A stretch of DNA of 64,000 bases from Caldilineaceae bacterium bin34 (lineage in GTDB: Bacteria; Chloroflexota; Anaerolineae; Caldilineales; Caldilineaceae), in assembly GCA_002238555.1 (NCBI GenBank), contig MPMO01000016.1, positions 1 through 64,000 of the forward strand, given 5' to 3'. The translations under genes and the position numbers were made by a program. The notes beneath the pieces were generated by a model. It was given only the letters and a program-made list of their open reading frames with translations. It was not told the origin of the DNA and did not search any database. This document shows positions 1 to 9,740 of this stretch, in pieces; position 1 is the first letter of the stretch; the number at the start of each line of letters is the position of its first letter.

Positions 1-188
1 ACGCCGACCACAATGCGGCGCTCAACATCCTGGTGCGGGCGGGACTTCCGCCCGCACCCGTTTCGGCCCGCGGGACTGGGGCTGCTGCACGGCGAGGAGC
101 GCTCCCTCCCTGGTCGGCCTTGCGGCCAACCACAGGGACTCCCGCGACCCGTGAACCGGATATGCATGGTGTCAACCAATGTATATAA
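1..188 (+). CDS. IS200/IS605-type TnpB, C-terminal end (partial)
   Basis: Only the last 61 codons are inside the window; the frame enters from the left edge and stops at TAA 186-188. The first residues, ADHNAALNILVRAG, are the classic C-terminal motif of TnpB/OrfB RuvC-like nucleases (the final RuvC Asp is in 'DHNAA'), followed by the usual poorly conserved tail. TnpB is the RNA-guided nuclease carried by IS200/IS605 elements. The element's right end, and the omega RNA that overlaps the tnpB 3' end in this family, should lie around 100-300, but I cannot delimit them. The adjoining toxin-antitoxin pair and AAA ATPase are on the opposite strand. Confidence 0.8.
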   Translation, partial: ADHNAALNILVRAGLPPAPVSARGTGAAARRGALPPWSALRPTTGTPATREPDMHGVNQCI

Positions 189-245
189 GTCCCAAAAAGC
201 CGCCCAACTGGTTCGCTGGGGTTTGCGGACGCCGAACAGCCACGA

Positions 246-704
246 CTACTCTGTCCCACCGGCAGGAATAGAGTGTTCCCATTCCATGACGCGGGCAGGA
301 TTCAGCCTGACAATCCCCTCCAGGCGATCGAAGTCGGTGTCTGCTGAGATGATGTGACCTGCTCCCAACCGTTGCATTACTGCAGTATGGACCAGGTCCC
401 GGGCACTGACACCAGGATGGCGGTCCGCCAGAGCCGATGCCGCAAGAACGTCTTCCGCATGGACTGGCTCAATGCGGTCATGCATGACTTCGGCGAAGGC
501 CCGCAGAACCTCCCGTCCCAGTACCCAGCGATCCGAAGCCAGGTAGCGGTGTATCAGTTCCTGAAGGACCTCGGAGTTGGTTACGAACGTCTGTGGCTCC
601 TTGGCCACCATGCGGAGAATCCGAGCACACGGTTCCTTCAAGGGGTGGTCACGGCCGGCGGCATAAATGGGAATGTTGGCATCAATAAAGACCGCCGGGC
701 TCAT
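246..704 (-). CDS. PIN-domain ribonuclease toxin (VapC-like)
   Basis: A protein of about 152 residues starting at 'MSPAVFIDAN'. It shows the PIN-domain acidic set: Asp in 'FIDAN' near the N-terminus, Glu in 'SEVLQEL', Asp in 'SARDLVH' and Asp in 'ISADTDFD'. PIN proteins of this size are Mg2+-dependent RNases; VapC toxins cut tRNA or rRNA. The upstream gene on the same strand encodes a ribbon-helix-helix-like protein and overlaps it by about 23 bp, the normal antitoxin-toxin layout with translational coupling. I chose the ATG at 704 over the one at 722 because the PIN beta-1 strand begins almost immediately after it. Substrate is unknown. Confidence 0.8.
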   Translation of the reverse strand: MSPAVFIDANIPIYAAGRDHPLKEPCARILRMVAKEPQTFVTNSEVLQELIHRYLASDRWVLGREVLRAFAEVMHDRIEPVHAEDVLAASALADRHPGVSARDLVHTAVMQRLGAGHIISADTDFDRLEGIVRLNPARVMEWEHSIPAGGTE

Positions 705-933
705 GGGCTGCCTCCAACTCACGGGAGACGGTCTCAGGATCTGGTGGATCTTCCAAGTTCAACCCAATCAGCCGTTCAACCGCCTGCTCGCGGCGTGTGC
801 GCAGAATGTCCTCATAGGCAGCATCGATCATGCAACGCACCACATCGGAGATCGCCAATCCCCTCTCCCGGGCCAACTCTTCCAGTCGCTGCCGGTGCTT
901 GCCGTTCAGTCGTACGTCCAACCGCTTCGTCAT
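682..933 (-). CDS. Ribbon-helix-helix antitoxin (VapB/CopG-like)
   Basis: 83 residues from 'MTKRLDVRLNGKHRQRLEEL'. The pattern of a short beta strand with alternating residues (RLDVRLN), a helix (HRQRLEELARERG), a turn and a second helix (ISDVVRCMIDAAYEDIL) is the MetJ/Arc ribbon-helix-helix fold. The strand pairs in the dimer and reads the operator. The acidic C-terminal half would wrap the toxin. An upstream in-frame start (981) is possible, but the strand motif fits the 933 start. It overlaps the PIN toxin gene, so the two are probably one autoregulated operon. Confidence 0.7.
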   Translation of the reverse strand: MTKRLDVRLNGKHRQRLEELARERGLAISDVVRCMIDAAYEDILRTRREQAVERLIGLNLEDPPDPETVSRELEAAHEPGGLY

Positions 934-1196
934 TTCGACCTTCTGTACGGTGCAATCTGTACGGAAACCATTGTCCGTCACTTTGGTCCCAAAGTCAACT
1001 GGACCTGACTCTCATCCTGCTCTCACCCAGAGGCTAGCCATGGTTCCCTGCATGCGCGTTTGACCAGCCGCTTCAGCTTCTTCGCGAGAGCCGAATGTAC
1101 CGTCATGCGAGGGATACTTTGAATGAGCCTGAAGCGCCAAACAAGCTCAAAGCAGAAAACCTGCATTGCAATCAGGTTGCGAAGGTTCCAGGGATC

Positions 1197-2393
1197 TCAA
1201 GCCGTAGATCGCCATTGGTCACCGGGCATGATGCGCTGCATGAACTCATCGAACATCGGAACCGTGAAGTCGGTGTCCCCATGGCCGGGACTCCAAAGCA
1301 TGCCCTTGCCGATCAGCTGGCTGCGCACGGGTGCCAAGGATTGCACTTGACGGTTCAGCACCTGCGCAATTGCCCCCGAACGATGCGACCCGGCGCCAAG
1401 GTGGGCCATGGCGCGCAGGTATCGTCTCTCGGATGGAGTCAGCCGGTCGAACCTGACGAGAAAGAAATTTGCGTCAAGAGCGGCCTTGGCTTGGTGTATC
1501 GCCGCAACCACATCCGAAGTCGTGATCGGGGATGTTTCCGCCACGTCCCATACATGCTTGCCCCATTCCTGCAGGAAGTACGGGTAGCCCTGAGTCCGGA
1601 CCATAATTTCATCGAGCGCGTCGGGATCTATCGACACCCCTTCGTCGGCGGCAGGCTTGGCAATGGCGATTCGGGCATCTTCGGTGGATAGGGATCCGAT
1701 CAATGGGAAATCAAACAGTCGTTCGGCATACGACTTCGCGTTTCCCATCTGTCCCCGCAGTTGCGGCAGGCCGGCACCGACCATGATTACGGGAAGACGT
1801 CGCTGTGCGGTGCGATGCAATGCGGCAATCAACGCTGCCAACTGATCCTTTGGTACGTACTGGAGCTCGTCTATCAACAGCACCAGGGAGGTTGATCCCT
1901 TCGTGGCAGCTTCGCCGGCGACCTCGAACAACGCCTGCAAGTCGCCTTCCAGGTTGCCGCTGTCGGCCAGCCCGCGCTCAGGCTCGAGATCGAGACCCAC
2001 TTCAATGTCCTGGTAAGTCACCTTCAGGGCCTTAACAAACCCGGCAAGGCCTTTCAACGCTTGTTGCGCAAATTGCTTTGTCGCGTCCCGGCGGGAAAGT
2101 TGCAACAGGGCAACGTGCAACCGAGGGGCCAACACGGAGGGCAGGGATCGATTCTCGGCGGCCTCCATGTCCAAGGGGTACATGCCCTTCTTCTCAACCA
2201 GTTCCCGCATGGTGTCCAGCAACACGGTCTTGCCCACGCCGCGCAGACCGATCAACACCATGTTCTTGATTGGCCGCCTTAATCGGGACCTCTCCAGCGC
2301 GACGTGCGCCGCTTCCAGCACGTCGTCACGACCAGCCAGTTCCGGCGGTGGCGTACCAGCACCGGGCGCATATGGGTTGCGGATGGGATCCAT
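1197..2393 (-). CDS. AAA ATPase, ORC/STAND-like (AAA_16/AAA_22 type)
   Basis: 398 residues. The Walker A is GLRGVGKT at about residues 49-56, following 'ELAGRDDVLEAAHVAL', the box II helix typical of AAA_16/Cdc6-like ATPases. The Walker B is 'LVLLIDELQYV'. A sensor-like 'VIMVGAGLPQLRGQ' and a C-terminal winged-helix-like region follow ('LTPSERRYLRAMAHLG'). Such proteins are common as lone genes next to transposons and toxin-antitoxin pairs. Their client is generally unknown. No nuclease or sensor domain is visible, so I do not assign a defence role. It sits alone on the minus strand with a long untranslated upstream region. Confidence 0.75.
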   Translation of the reverse strand: MDPIRNPYAPGAGTPPPELAGRDDVLEAAHVALERSRLRRPIKNMVLIGLRGVGKTVLLDTMRELVEKKGMYPLDMEAAENRSLPSVLAPRLHVALLQLSRRDATKQFAQQALKGLAGFVKALKVTYQDIEVGLDLEPERGLADSGNLEGDLQALFEVAGEAATKGSTSLVLLIDELQYVPKDQLAALIAALHRTAQRRLPVIMVGAGLPQLRGQMGNAKSYAERLFDFPLIGSLSTEDARIAIAKPAADEGVSIDPDALDEIMVRTQGYPYFLQEWGKHVWDVAETSPITTSDVVAAIHQAKAALDANFFLVRFDRLTPSERRYLRAMAHLGAGSHRSGAIAQVLNRQVQSLAPVRSQLIGKGMLWSPGHGDTDFTVPMFDEFMQRIMPGDQWRSTA

Positions 2394-3217
2394 AAGCTGG
2401 ACTATACCCAGGTTATCCTGGTTTAGGTTGAAACGATAACATTGCTAACTTGAGTATAAATGGGATCACAGTCAACGATTCGGAGTCCTTGTACCGCTCT
2501 GAAGTTGACGGTCCAGTCGCAATCAGGCGGCTCGGTCCTTTCCGAGCCCGATTGGGGCGGCCGCAGGGCAGCGGGGACTTGATCGGAGGGGAAGCTGTGA
2601 CCTTGACCTGGCAGCCGGAGCCACGGCGCCTCAACCACTCAACCCACAGTGCCTTTGACGGCGTTGAGGTGGGACATGGACGCGCACCATCCATAGCCGG
2701 TGTCGATGAGTTCCTGTCCTGAAGGGTCCTCGAAGCCGAAATGCCCCAGCCAAGTCCGCGGCTCGGTGTCGGAGGTCGTGCGGCACCGTAACGGGGTGCA
2801 CCGGAACCGGGAAGTGCCCGGTCGATTCCAGAATGGGAAGGGGCCGGATCCCCCGCACTCCTCAGTGGGGCATAGAACCGTGCCTGTAGGACTCTGAATC
2901 CAGACCGGCTGGTTGCACGCATCCCGCGCACGACCGGTCGGTCATGGTCGGTATGCGATGGCTGGGAGCCAGCTATCCGGAATGCGCAATGTGGCCGGCG
3001 GTGTCACAGGGTTGACAGATCCGGGGAATACGCGGCACTCCAAACCGAGCGCGGCAGCGTACGGGGTGATGTCAAACCGAGTTGCTGCGATTTGGCCGCT
3101 GCTCAATAATAGGGGTGCTCCCGTATTGATCGGAACAGCGTACACAGAGCCTTGGGACGGGCCCTGTTGCTGAAGGATGAAGCATCACGACCAACGGGTC
3201 ACGTTGGCAGGCAGTCC
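2394..3217. other. Intergenic region, no recognisable gene
   Basis: About 820 bp between divergent genes (the AAA ATPase on minus, the ABC importer on plus). Several short reading frames cross it, but none resembles a known family or has a convincing start. A small AT-rich stretch near 2430-2465 could hold the promoter of the AAA gene. Some frames are Arg/Pro-rich, as expected of non-coding GC-rich DNA. Confidence 0.5.
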
Positions 3218-4267
3218 ATGACCACATCTGAAAGGGCACCCCGGGCAGGGGCCGCCAATACCACGGAGTCCTTATTGACCGTACGGGGACTGAAGACTTG
3301 GTTCCATACCGACGACGGGATCCTCAAGGCTGTCGACGGTGTGGATTTCTCGGTTCCCGCCTGTTCGACCCTGGGCCTGATTGGCGAGAGTGGCTGCGGC
3401 AAAAGCGTCACGGCCCGATCCATTCTGGGCATCGTGCCGCGGCCGGGGCACATTGAGGCCGGCACGATCACGTTCCAGTCACAGGAGCAGGGCTCCGTGG
3501 ACCTGACGGCCATGGACCCGACCGGTCGGGATATCCGTTCCATCCGGGGACGCGAGATCACCATGATTTTCCAGGAACCGATGAGTTCCCTGAGTCCGGT
3601 GCACTCGATTGGCAACCAGCTCAGCGAGACCATTCTGTTGCATATGTCCGTGGACCGCCGGGAAGCCATGGAACGTTCACACGAGTTGCTGGACCGGGTT
3701 GGCATTCCGGATCCCGGTCAGCGCCTGCAGGAATTTCCCCACCATCTTTCCGGCGGCATGCGGCAGCGGGTGATGATTGCGATGGCGTTGTCGTGCCGGC
3801 CGTCGCTGCTGATCGCGGACGAACCCACGACGGCGCTGGACGTCACCGTGCAGGCCCAGATCCTGGAGTTGATCCGGGAACTGCAGGCCGAACATCAGAT
3901 GGCCGTGCTGTTCATCACCCACGATCTGGGTGTCATTGCCGAAACCTGCGACCACGTCGCCGTCATGTACCTGGGCCGGATCGTCGAGGCGGGACCCGTC
4001 CGGGAGATTTTCCACAACCCCCGGCACCCCTACACGATCCGCCTGATGGAATCCATCCCCCGTCTTGGTGAAGAGCGCTCGCGGCTGAATGCCATCGCAG
4101 GCACCGTCCCCATTCCCCTGGACCCGCCTGCCATTTGCAGTTTTCTGGACCGCTGTCCCGATCAGATGGAGGGAGTCTGCGACCAGGCGATGCCGGCCCT
4201 CGTACAACTGCATCCACACCACTCCGTTCGCTGTTTTCTGCACAGCCAGGAAGTGGAAGGCCCATGA
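3218..4267 (+). CDS. Oligopeptide/oligosaccharide ABC importer ATPase 1 (DppD/OppD-like)
   Basis: Starts at '[10 protein letters not shown]'; the longer frame from 3152 adds residues unlike the family. Walker A is GESGCGKS at about residues 56-63, the Q-loop is '[11 protein letters not shown]', the signature is 'LSGGMRQR', the Walker B is '[12 protein letters not shown]', and the switch His is in 'LFITHDLG'. The C-terminal Cys-containing segment ([16 protein letters not shown]) is the oligo_HPY extension, diagnostic of the peptide/nickel/oligosaccharide importers. It forms a heterodimer with the next gene, whose ATG overlaps its stop (ATGA). The permeases and binding protein lie about 6 kb downstream on the same strand, after two glycosidase genes and an intruding segment. 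Confidence 0.92.
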   Translation: MTTSERAPRAGAANTTESLLTVRGLKTWFHTDDGILKAVDGVDFSVPACSTLGLIGESGCGKSVTARSILGIVPRPGHIEAGTITFQSQEQGSVDLTAMDPTGRDIRSIRGREITMIFQEPMSSLSPVHSIGNQLSETILLHMSVDRREAMERSHELLDRVGIPDPGQRLQEFPHHLSGGMRQRVMIAMALSCRPSLLIADEPTTALDVTVQAQILELIRELQAEHQMAVLFITHDLGVIAETCDHVAVMYLGRIVEAGPVREIFHNPRHPYTIRLMESIPRLGEERSRLNAIAGTVPIPLDPPAICSFLDRCPDQMEGVCDQAMPALVQLHPHHSVRCFLHSQEVEGP

Positions 4268-5289
4268 CAGACGAAAGGGCTCCGACTCCGGCTCCGTTGC
4301 TGCAAATCGAGTCGCTGCGCAAATATTTCCCCGTGCAGAAGGGATTGCTGCGCCGTGTGGTGGGGCAGGTACGGGCGGTGGACGGCGTGGATCTGGAGCT
4401 GGCGTCCGGAGAGACCCTCGGCCTGGTTGGCGAATCCGGTTCGGGCAAGACCACGCTGGGTCGCTGTGTGGTGCGGGCCCAGAAGCCCACCAGCGGGGCC
4501 ATTCGCCTGGACATTGAAGGACGCGACCCCATTGATCTGGCGGTGGCCAGCCAAAGTGAGTTGCGAACCTACCGCCAGCACATGTCCATGATCTTTCAGG
4601 ATCCCTTTCTGTCGCTGGATCCCCGCTGGACCGTGCTGGACATCGTCAGTGAACCGCTGCGCAAGCTTCAGATCGTCAAGGCCGGGGAAACCGAAGACCG
4701 GGTTCGCTCCCTGGTTGAGGTGGTGGGGCTGGAGGCCCAGCACCTGCATCGCTATCCCCATGCCTTCTCCGGTGGGCAGAGGCAGCGGATCGGCATCGCC
4801 CGCGCCCTGGCCACCAATCCCCAGCTGATCGTGGCCGATGAACCGGTGTCGGCCCTGGATGTGTCCATCCAGGCCCAAATCCTGAACACCCTCAAGGACC
4901 TCCAGCAGGAATTCGGCCTGACCTATCTGTTCATCGCGCATGACTTGAGCGTGGTCGAGCACATTTCCAACCGCGTCGCGGTCATGTACTGCGGCCGGGT
5001 TGTGGAAAGCGGTCCCACCCGCCGGCTGTTTCGCCGGCCGCTGCATCCCTACACGGAAGCCCTGCTCTCGGCGGTGCCTCAGCCGGATCCCGATCGGCGG
5101 TCCGACCGCATCATCCTGCCCGGCGAGGTCGCCAATCCCGCCAATCCCCCTTCCGGCTGCCATTTCCACCCCCGCTGCGGCTACGCCCAGGACATCTGCC
5201 GGTCGGAAGCCCCTCCCTATGCCGACTGGGAGAAGGACCATGGCGCCGCCTGCCATTTCTCCACTGAAATCGAACTGCAGGGCGTGTAG
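4264..5289 (+). CDS. Oligopeptide/oligosaccharide ABC importer ATPase 2 (DppF/OppF-like)
   Basis: 341 residues from '[10 protein letters not shown]', translationally coupled to the upstream ATPase by a 4-bp ATGA overlap. It has Walker [10 protein letters not shown]-loop '[13 protein letters not shown]', signature '[15 protein letters not shown]', Walker B '[12 protein letters not shown]', and switch '[13 protein letters not shown]'. The C-terminal oligo_HPY Cys cluster ([15 protein letters not shown]) is complete. It energises import together with the preceding ATPase through the permeases at 10917-13052. The next gene (fucosidase) starts 12 bp after the stop, so it is probably in the same transcript. 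This points to oligosaccharides rather than peptides as cargo. Confidence 0.92.
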   Translation: MTDERAPTPAPLLQIESLRKYFPVQKGLLRRVVGQVRAVDGVDLELASGETLGLVGESGSGKTTLGRCVVRAQKPTSGAIRLDIEGRDPIDLAVASQSELRTYRQHMSMIFQDPFLSLDPRWTVLDIVSEPLRKLQIVKAGETEDRVRSLVEVVGLEAQHLHRYPHAFSGGQRQRIGIARALATNPQLIVADEPVSALDVSIQAQILNTLKDLQQEFGLTYLFIAHDLSVVEHISNRVAVMYCGRVVESGPTRRLFRRPLHPYTEALLSAVPQPDPDRRSDRIILPGEVANPANPPSGCHFHPRCGYAQDICRSEAPPYADWEKDHGAACHFSTEIELQGV

Positions 5290-5301
5290 TCCGGGATCCA
5301 T

Positions 5302-6600
5302 ATGGTTCCGAACCAACCGGTGCACGCCCAGGACCAGGATCGCGCCTCGCAGGAGGTGTACACCCAACGGGCCAATTCTCCCGAGACGCTGGCCTGGTAC
5401 CAGGATTTGGCCTTGGGCATGTACCTGTACTGGACGGTCGATGCCGTCTTCGGAATGGTCAACGCCCATTCCGTGGTAGGCGCCTCCCCGGCCTATCTCG
5501 ATCGCTATTTCCGCCAGCTGCCGCTCTGGTTCAATCCGCAGCGATTCGATGCCGCCTGGTATGCGCGTCTGGCGGCGACCTGTGGATTCGACTATGTCAC
5601 GGTCACCGCCAAGAACCACAACGGTTTTTGCATGTGGGACACCGCCACCACGGATTTCAAGGTCACCAACACGGCGTACGGCAGGGACATCCTGCACGAA
5701 TACACCCGGGCCCTGCGCGCCAGGGACATTCCGATCGGGATCTACTTTTCCCCGGACGATGCCTGGTTCCAGTGGCGCCGGGGCCGCGAGGTCACGCGCA
5801 GTCGGGACTACTGCAACCCGGAGTTCAATCCGGAATTGCTGGCCTATGACCAGCGTCAGTTGGAGGAACTCATCACCGTCTACGATCCCGACATCCTGTG
5901 CATTGACGGGTATCGGGCGGCCACGGCCTCACTGGTTGATTTCGCCTGGGACCTGAAGCCGGAACTGATGGTGACGCGGGGTGGGATCACCACGCCCGAA
6001 CAGGAAGCCCGCCAGGATGTTCGGGGGCCTTTCGAGGCCCACTACACCATTGGCCGCCAATGGCAGTATCGGGCCGGCCACGACCGGAACAAGACGGGCC
6101 GGGAACTGATCGAACTGCTTGTGGACTGCCGTTCGCGCGGCGGCACGCTGCTGCTTGCCATCGGGGGGCCGGACGCGGACGGGGTTCTGCCCCGGGACAA
6201 GGACGACAGGGTCCGGGAACTGGGCCTCTGGATGTTTGTCAATGGAGAGGCCATGCAGGCCACCCGTCCCCGGCTCCATGCCCGGCAGGGCGATCTGGCC
6301 TTCACGCAAAGCCAGGACGGAACCGTGGTCTATGCCATCGATCTGGGACCACCACTGCCATGGGGCACCTGGCGCACGGTCGCCGTCGACGGATTGCACC
6401 TGCGTGCCGATGCCCGCGTGGACGTACTCGGCTCATCGGGCCTGACACTCGAATACCGGCCCGACTTCGATCCGCGGCCACGCTGGTTTGCCACATCCAC
6501 GGGGGTGGCCGTGACCTATTGCCGCACCCAGCGTCTTTACAACGACTTGAGCTGGCCCAACCCGGTCACTCTCAAATTCGACGGGGTGGTCGCAAGTTGA
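5302..6600 (+). CDS. GH29-type alpha-L-fucosidase
   Basis: 432 residues with the GH29 barrel. Beta strands carry 'FDYVTVTAKNHNGFCMWDT', the hallmark of the family (FTAKHHDGFCLW in others), then 'IPIGIYFSPDDAW' and 'DILCIDGYR'. That last strand is where the nucleophile Asp of GH29 sits, although the usual WLDG is changed to CIDG here. The protein would remove terminal alpha-L-fucose with retention. No signal peptide is seen, so it acts in the cytoplasm on imported material. It lies 12 bp after the ATPase gene and 56 bp before a GH2 gene. A C-terminal beta-sandwich of about 90 residues follows the barrel. Substrate linkage cannot be read from sequence. Confidence 0.85.
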   Translation: MVPNQPVHAQDQDRASQEVYTQRANSPETLAWYQDLALGMYLYWTVDAVFGMVNAHSVVGASPAYLDRYFRQLPLWFNPQRFDAAWYARLAATCGFDYVTVTAKNHNGFCMWDTATTDFKVTNTAYGRDILHEYTRALRARDIPIGIYFSPDDAWFQWRRGREVTRSRDYCNPEFNPELLAYDQRQLEELITVYDPDILCIDGYRAATASLVDFAWDLKPELMVTRGGITTPEQEARQDVRGPFEAHYTIGRQWQYRAGHDRNKTGRELIELLVDCRSRGGTLLLAIGGPDADGVLPRDKDDRVRELGLWMFVNGEAMQATRPRLHARQGDLAFTQSQDGTVVYAIDLGPPLPWGTWRTVAVDGLHLRADARVDVLGSSGLTLEYRPDFDPRPRWFATSTGVAVTYCRTQRLYNDLSWPNPVTLKFDGVVAS

Positions 6601-6656
6601 GTCCACCCCCCCCACCCGCTCCGGTTCCTCCATTCACCTCTACGGGACAAAGCACC

Positions 6657-9197
6657 ATGACCCCCACATCTCAAAGCCTGGACCAGATTGACAGGGAAGA
6701 ATTCGCGCCTCGTCACTCCCCGCTCGACGGACCCAGTCAGCCCATTGATCTCCTGCCGGGTGAGGGAGCATTCCCTGAGGTTCCCGGCACCATCGATCTC
6801 AGCGGTGAATGGGAAATGGCGGCGGAGATGTCGCCGGGAGAACGCCTTGGATCGGACTGGTCCGATGCCATCACTGCCAATGTGCCGTGCAGCGTGCATA
6901 CCGCGCTGCTGGAGGCGGGCCGCATCCCCGATCCCTATGTGGGCCTGAACGACGAGGTTGCCTATCCGGAGGGATTTCGCACCTGGTGGCTGCGCAGACG
7001 GTTCGGGCATCCGGGCGATGCCACCCATCTGTGCTTCCAGGGAGTGTTCGACGCCTGTGATGTCTGGCTCAACGGCCACCATCTGGGATCGCACCGGGGC
7101 ATGTTCGGGGAGTTCGAGTTCCCGGTGGACGAACTTCTGCTGGAGGACAACGAACTGGTGGTGCGGCTGCAACCGGCTCCCTTTCAACTCCGCGAAGACG
7201 GGGATTGGCGCTTCTTCAAGGGGATGAACCTTGGCTGGATGGACACCACCACCTTCAACAATTCCTATGGTTGGCACTACATCAACCTGCCCACCGTCGG
7301 CATTTGGCGACCGGTGTTCCTGGAGGCCCGCTCTCCGCTGCGCCTGCGGAATCCGTTCGTTGCCACCCTGGATGCGGAGGCGGGCAAGGTGTTGCTGACC
7401 ATCCAGATCGAGGGTCCCGACAGCGCGTGGCAGGGCAGGCTGTCGGGGGTTGTGGCTCCCGAGAATTTCAGGGGCCGCAGTTTCCACTTCGATCATGCTG
7501 TCGAATGCACCGGCGGGACCCACGAGGTGCGTCTGGAGCTGACCATTCCCGATCCCCATCTCTGGTGGCCGGTTGATCACGGAGATCCGGACTTCTATCG
7601 CCTTTGCCTTGCCCTGGAAAGCGATGCCCCGGTCAGCACCGACAGGGTGGAAACCACCTTCGGACTGCGCACGATTGAAATGCGCCCCTTGCCGGACGGC
7701 CCCGACCCGGAACTGTACAACTGGACCTTCGTCATCAATGGCCGGCCCCTGTTCATCAAGGGTGCCAACTGGTGCACCATGGATGCGCTGATGCGCTTTG
7801 ACCGGGATCTGTACGCCCGCTTTTTCCAGATGGCGCGCGATTCCCACGTCCACATGCTGAGGGCCTGGGGGGCCGGCATGCCGGAGACGGACGATTTCTT
7901 CGACCTGGCCGACCGTCACGGCGTGATGATTCTGCAGGAGTGGCCCACGGCCTGGAACTCCCATGCCGTCCAGCCCCTGGAATTGCTGGAGGAGACGGTG
8001 CGCCACACCACGTTGCGCATCCGGAATCATCCGTCCCTGGTCATGTACGGGGCCGGCAACGAATCCAGCAAGCCGTTCGGGCCCAGCATCAACATGATGG
8101 GCCGCCACAGTATCGAACTGGACGGCACGCGTCCCTTCCACCGGGCCGAACCCTGGGGCGGCAGCATGCACAACTACGATGTGTACTGGGGGCGGCAGCC
8201 GTTGGACAAGTGGCTGTCCATGAAGGAGGTTTTCATAGGGGAATTCGGTGTCGCCTCCCTGCCTTCGCTGGAGTCGACACTCAAGTTTCTGCCGCCCGAG
8301 GAGCATGGTGTCTGGCCGCCGCGCGCAGACGGCTCGCTGGCCCACCGCATGCCCGTGTTCAACAAGAAGGCCGGCATGTCGATCCATGCCCAGTATGTTG
8401 GCGACTGGGTGCCCAACGACAGCCTTGCAAACCTTATTCTGGGCATTCAGATGACCCAGGCCACCGGCATGCGGCATGTGGTGGAACTGAATCGCACGCG
8501 TTGGCCCCAGGCCACCGGCATCTGCTACTACAAGCTCAACGACAACAATCCGGCTTCGTCCTGGTCGACCGTCGACTGGTACGGCGCCCCCAAGATTGCC
8601 TATCACATCCTGCAGCAGGCGTATGCGCCCCTGCATGCCTGCGTGCTGTTTCCGCGCATGTCCGTGGCCGGGGAACCGGTGGAGCTGCCGGTATTCCTGC
8701 TTGACGATGCCTTTGACCTTGAGCAAAGCGACTGGAAGGTGCGCATACGCGCCTTCAGTCAGCACCTGGCACCGGTCGCGGTGCAGGAGTTCAGGGGGAT
8801 GGCGGAACCATGGCAGCCAGTCCGGGACCTGGGGGTCCTGTCCCTGAACGCCGATCAGACCTTCAACATTCCCCTGCTGGTGGTCGCGGACGTGATCAAG
8901 GGCAATCGGCTGGCGGATCGCTCGTTCTACTGGATCAACTATACCCAGATTCAGGGGTCCCTCTTTGCACTGCCGCGTACATCGCTGGACACGCGCCGGC
9001 ACGGCGATTCCATTGTCGTCACGAATACCGGCAACCTGCCCGCGGTCGGTGTCCACTTCCAGACACCGGGCATCACGGATGTGTTCAGCTGTGCCGAATC
9101 CTTCATCTGGCTCGATCCCGGCGAGCGGCGTCCGATCAGGGTTTCCCACCAGGACGAGTTGGTGAAGGCTGTGGCGTGGAATGCGGATCCGGCCTGA
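6657..9197 (+). CDS. GH2-type beta-mannosidase-like glycosidase
   Basis: 846 residues from ATG 6657. N-terminal sugar-binding jelly roll ('DLSGEWEMAAEM', 'VPCSVHTALLEAGRIPDPYVG'), immunoglobulin-like domain, then the GH2 barrel with 'LFIKGANWCTMDAL', the acid/base 'MYGAGNESS' (GNE) and the nucleophile in 'EVFIGEFGVASLP'. 'PCSVHTALLEAG.IPDPY.G.NE' is the start typical of beta-mannosidases rather than beta-galactosidases. No signal peptide, so intracellular. Together with the fucosidase it suggests uptake and trimming of a fucose- and mannose-containing glycan. The precise activity (mannosidase or glucuronidase/galactosidase variant) would need assay. Confidence 0.85.
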   Translation: MTPTSQSLDQIDREEFAPRHSPLDGPSQPIDLLPGEGAFPEVPGTIDLSGEWEMAAEMSPGERLGSDWSDAITANVPCSVHTALLEAGRIPDPYVGLNDEVAYPEGFRTWWLRRRFGHPGDATHLCFQGVFDACDVWLNGHHLGSHRGMFGEFEFPVDELLLEDNELVVRLQPAPFQLREDGDWRFFKGMNLGWMDTTTFNNSYGWHYINLPTVGIWRPVFLEARSPLRLRNPFVATLDAEAGKVLLTIQIEGPDSAWQGRLSGVVAPENFRGRSFHFDHAVECTGGTHEVRLELTIPDPHLWWPVDHGDPDFYRLCLALESDAPVSTDRVETTFGLRTIEMRPLPDGPDPELYNWTFVINGRPLFIKGANWCTMDALMRFDRDLYARFFQMARDSHVHMLRAWGAGMPETDDFFDLADRHGVMILQEWPTAWNSHAVQPLELLEETVRHTTLRIRNHPSLVMYGAGNESSKPFGPSINMMGRHSIELDGTRPFHRAEPWGGSMHNYDVYWGRQPLDKWLSMKEVFIGEFGVASLPSLESTLKFLPPEEHGVWPPRADGSLAHRMPVFNKKAGMSIHAQYVGDWVPNDSLANLILGIQMTQATGMRHVVELNRTRWPQATGICYYKLNDNNPASSWSTVDWYGAPKIAYHILQQAYAPLHACVLFPRMSVAGEPVELPVFLLDDAFDLEQSDWKVRIRAFSQHLAPVAVQEFRGMAEPWQPVRDLGVLSLNADQTFNIPLLVVADVIKGNRLADRSFYWINYTQIQGSLFALPRTSLDTRRHGDSIVVTNTGNLPAVGVHFQTPGITDVFSCAESFIWLDPGERRPIRVSHQDELVKAVAWNADPA

Positions 9198-9415
9198 GGC
9201 AATCCGCGATATCAGAAGGAGTGCCCGAGCTTGGCAGTGCCGGGGTTTCGCCATCCGGTCCCGCCACCGGCGGTCAAGTTGTTGACTGCCTGCCGACCCT
9301 GGGGACAAAGTCCGGCACTGTCTCAATGCGCGCGGGAACGGGTGTGATGGTGCGCACAGGAAGCCAAGCGGTACTGGAGACCTGGCACCACCAGGCTCGG
9401 ATTGCCGGCGAGGGG

Positions 9416-9622
9416 TCAGGCGTACACGTGGCTGACGGCGCAGAGGAAGTTGCGCACACCGGCCACCGTCCGGAAGCTCCGGGCCATGCGCACGTGCGGT
9501 TTCAGCCGGCCGAAGCGTCCCTCCACCTGGTTGGTGCCCGTTGGGATGTCCGGAGCACGGCAGTGAATGCACAACCAGTTCCAACGCTCCAGGAAGTGCT
9601 CAACCAGCCGCCGCCACGCCAA
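9416..9622 (-). pseudogene. Transposase C-terminal remnant (same group as the 19.4-20.6 kb element)
   Basis: A 68-residue reading frame with 'TGTNQVEGRFGRLKPHVRMA' matches the C-terminal end of the transposase at 19459-20508 ('STNRLEGWFGRFKPRARLT...GTRNFVC'). The Glu in 'QVEG' would be the last catalytic acid of the DDE triad. Nothing of the N-terminal two thirds is present, so this is a scar. It lies between the GH2 gene and the ABC permeases, which are otherwise expected to be contiguous. Remaining bases from 9198 to 9740 show no gene. Confidence 0.7.
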
Positions 9623-9740
9623 GAGAGCCGGCGAGATCGGGTTTGCCGCCTTCTCTGCCGGCTACTGCAGCTGCCGGCAACCTCGTGCCATACCCGCAGT
9701 CGATCAACGATGCGGCGACCAGGACGGTTGACGGTTCGGC

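Noticed and set aside
4162..5697. 511-residue frame antisense to the second ABC ATPase
   Set aside because: Mirror of the third-position GC pattern of the ATPase gene; no motif or start context.
6537..9584. 1015-residue open frame antisense to the GH2 gene
   Set aside because: GC-rich shadow frame: Gly/His/Arg/Gln-rich with no domain, while the plus strand carries the complete glycosidase motifs.
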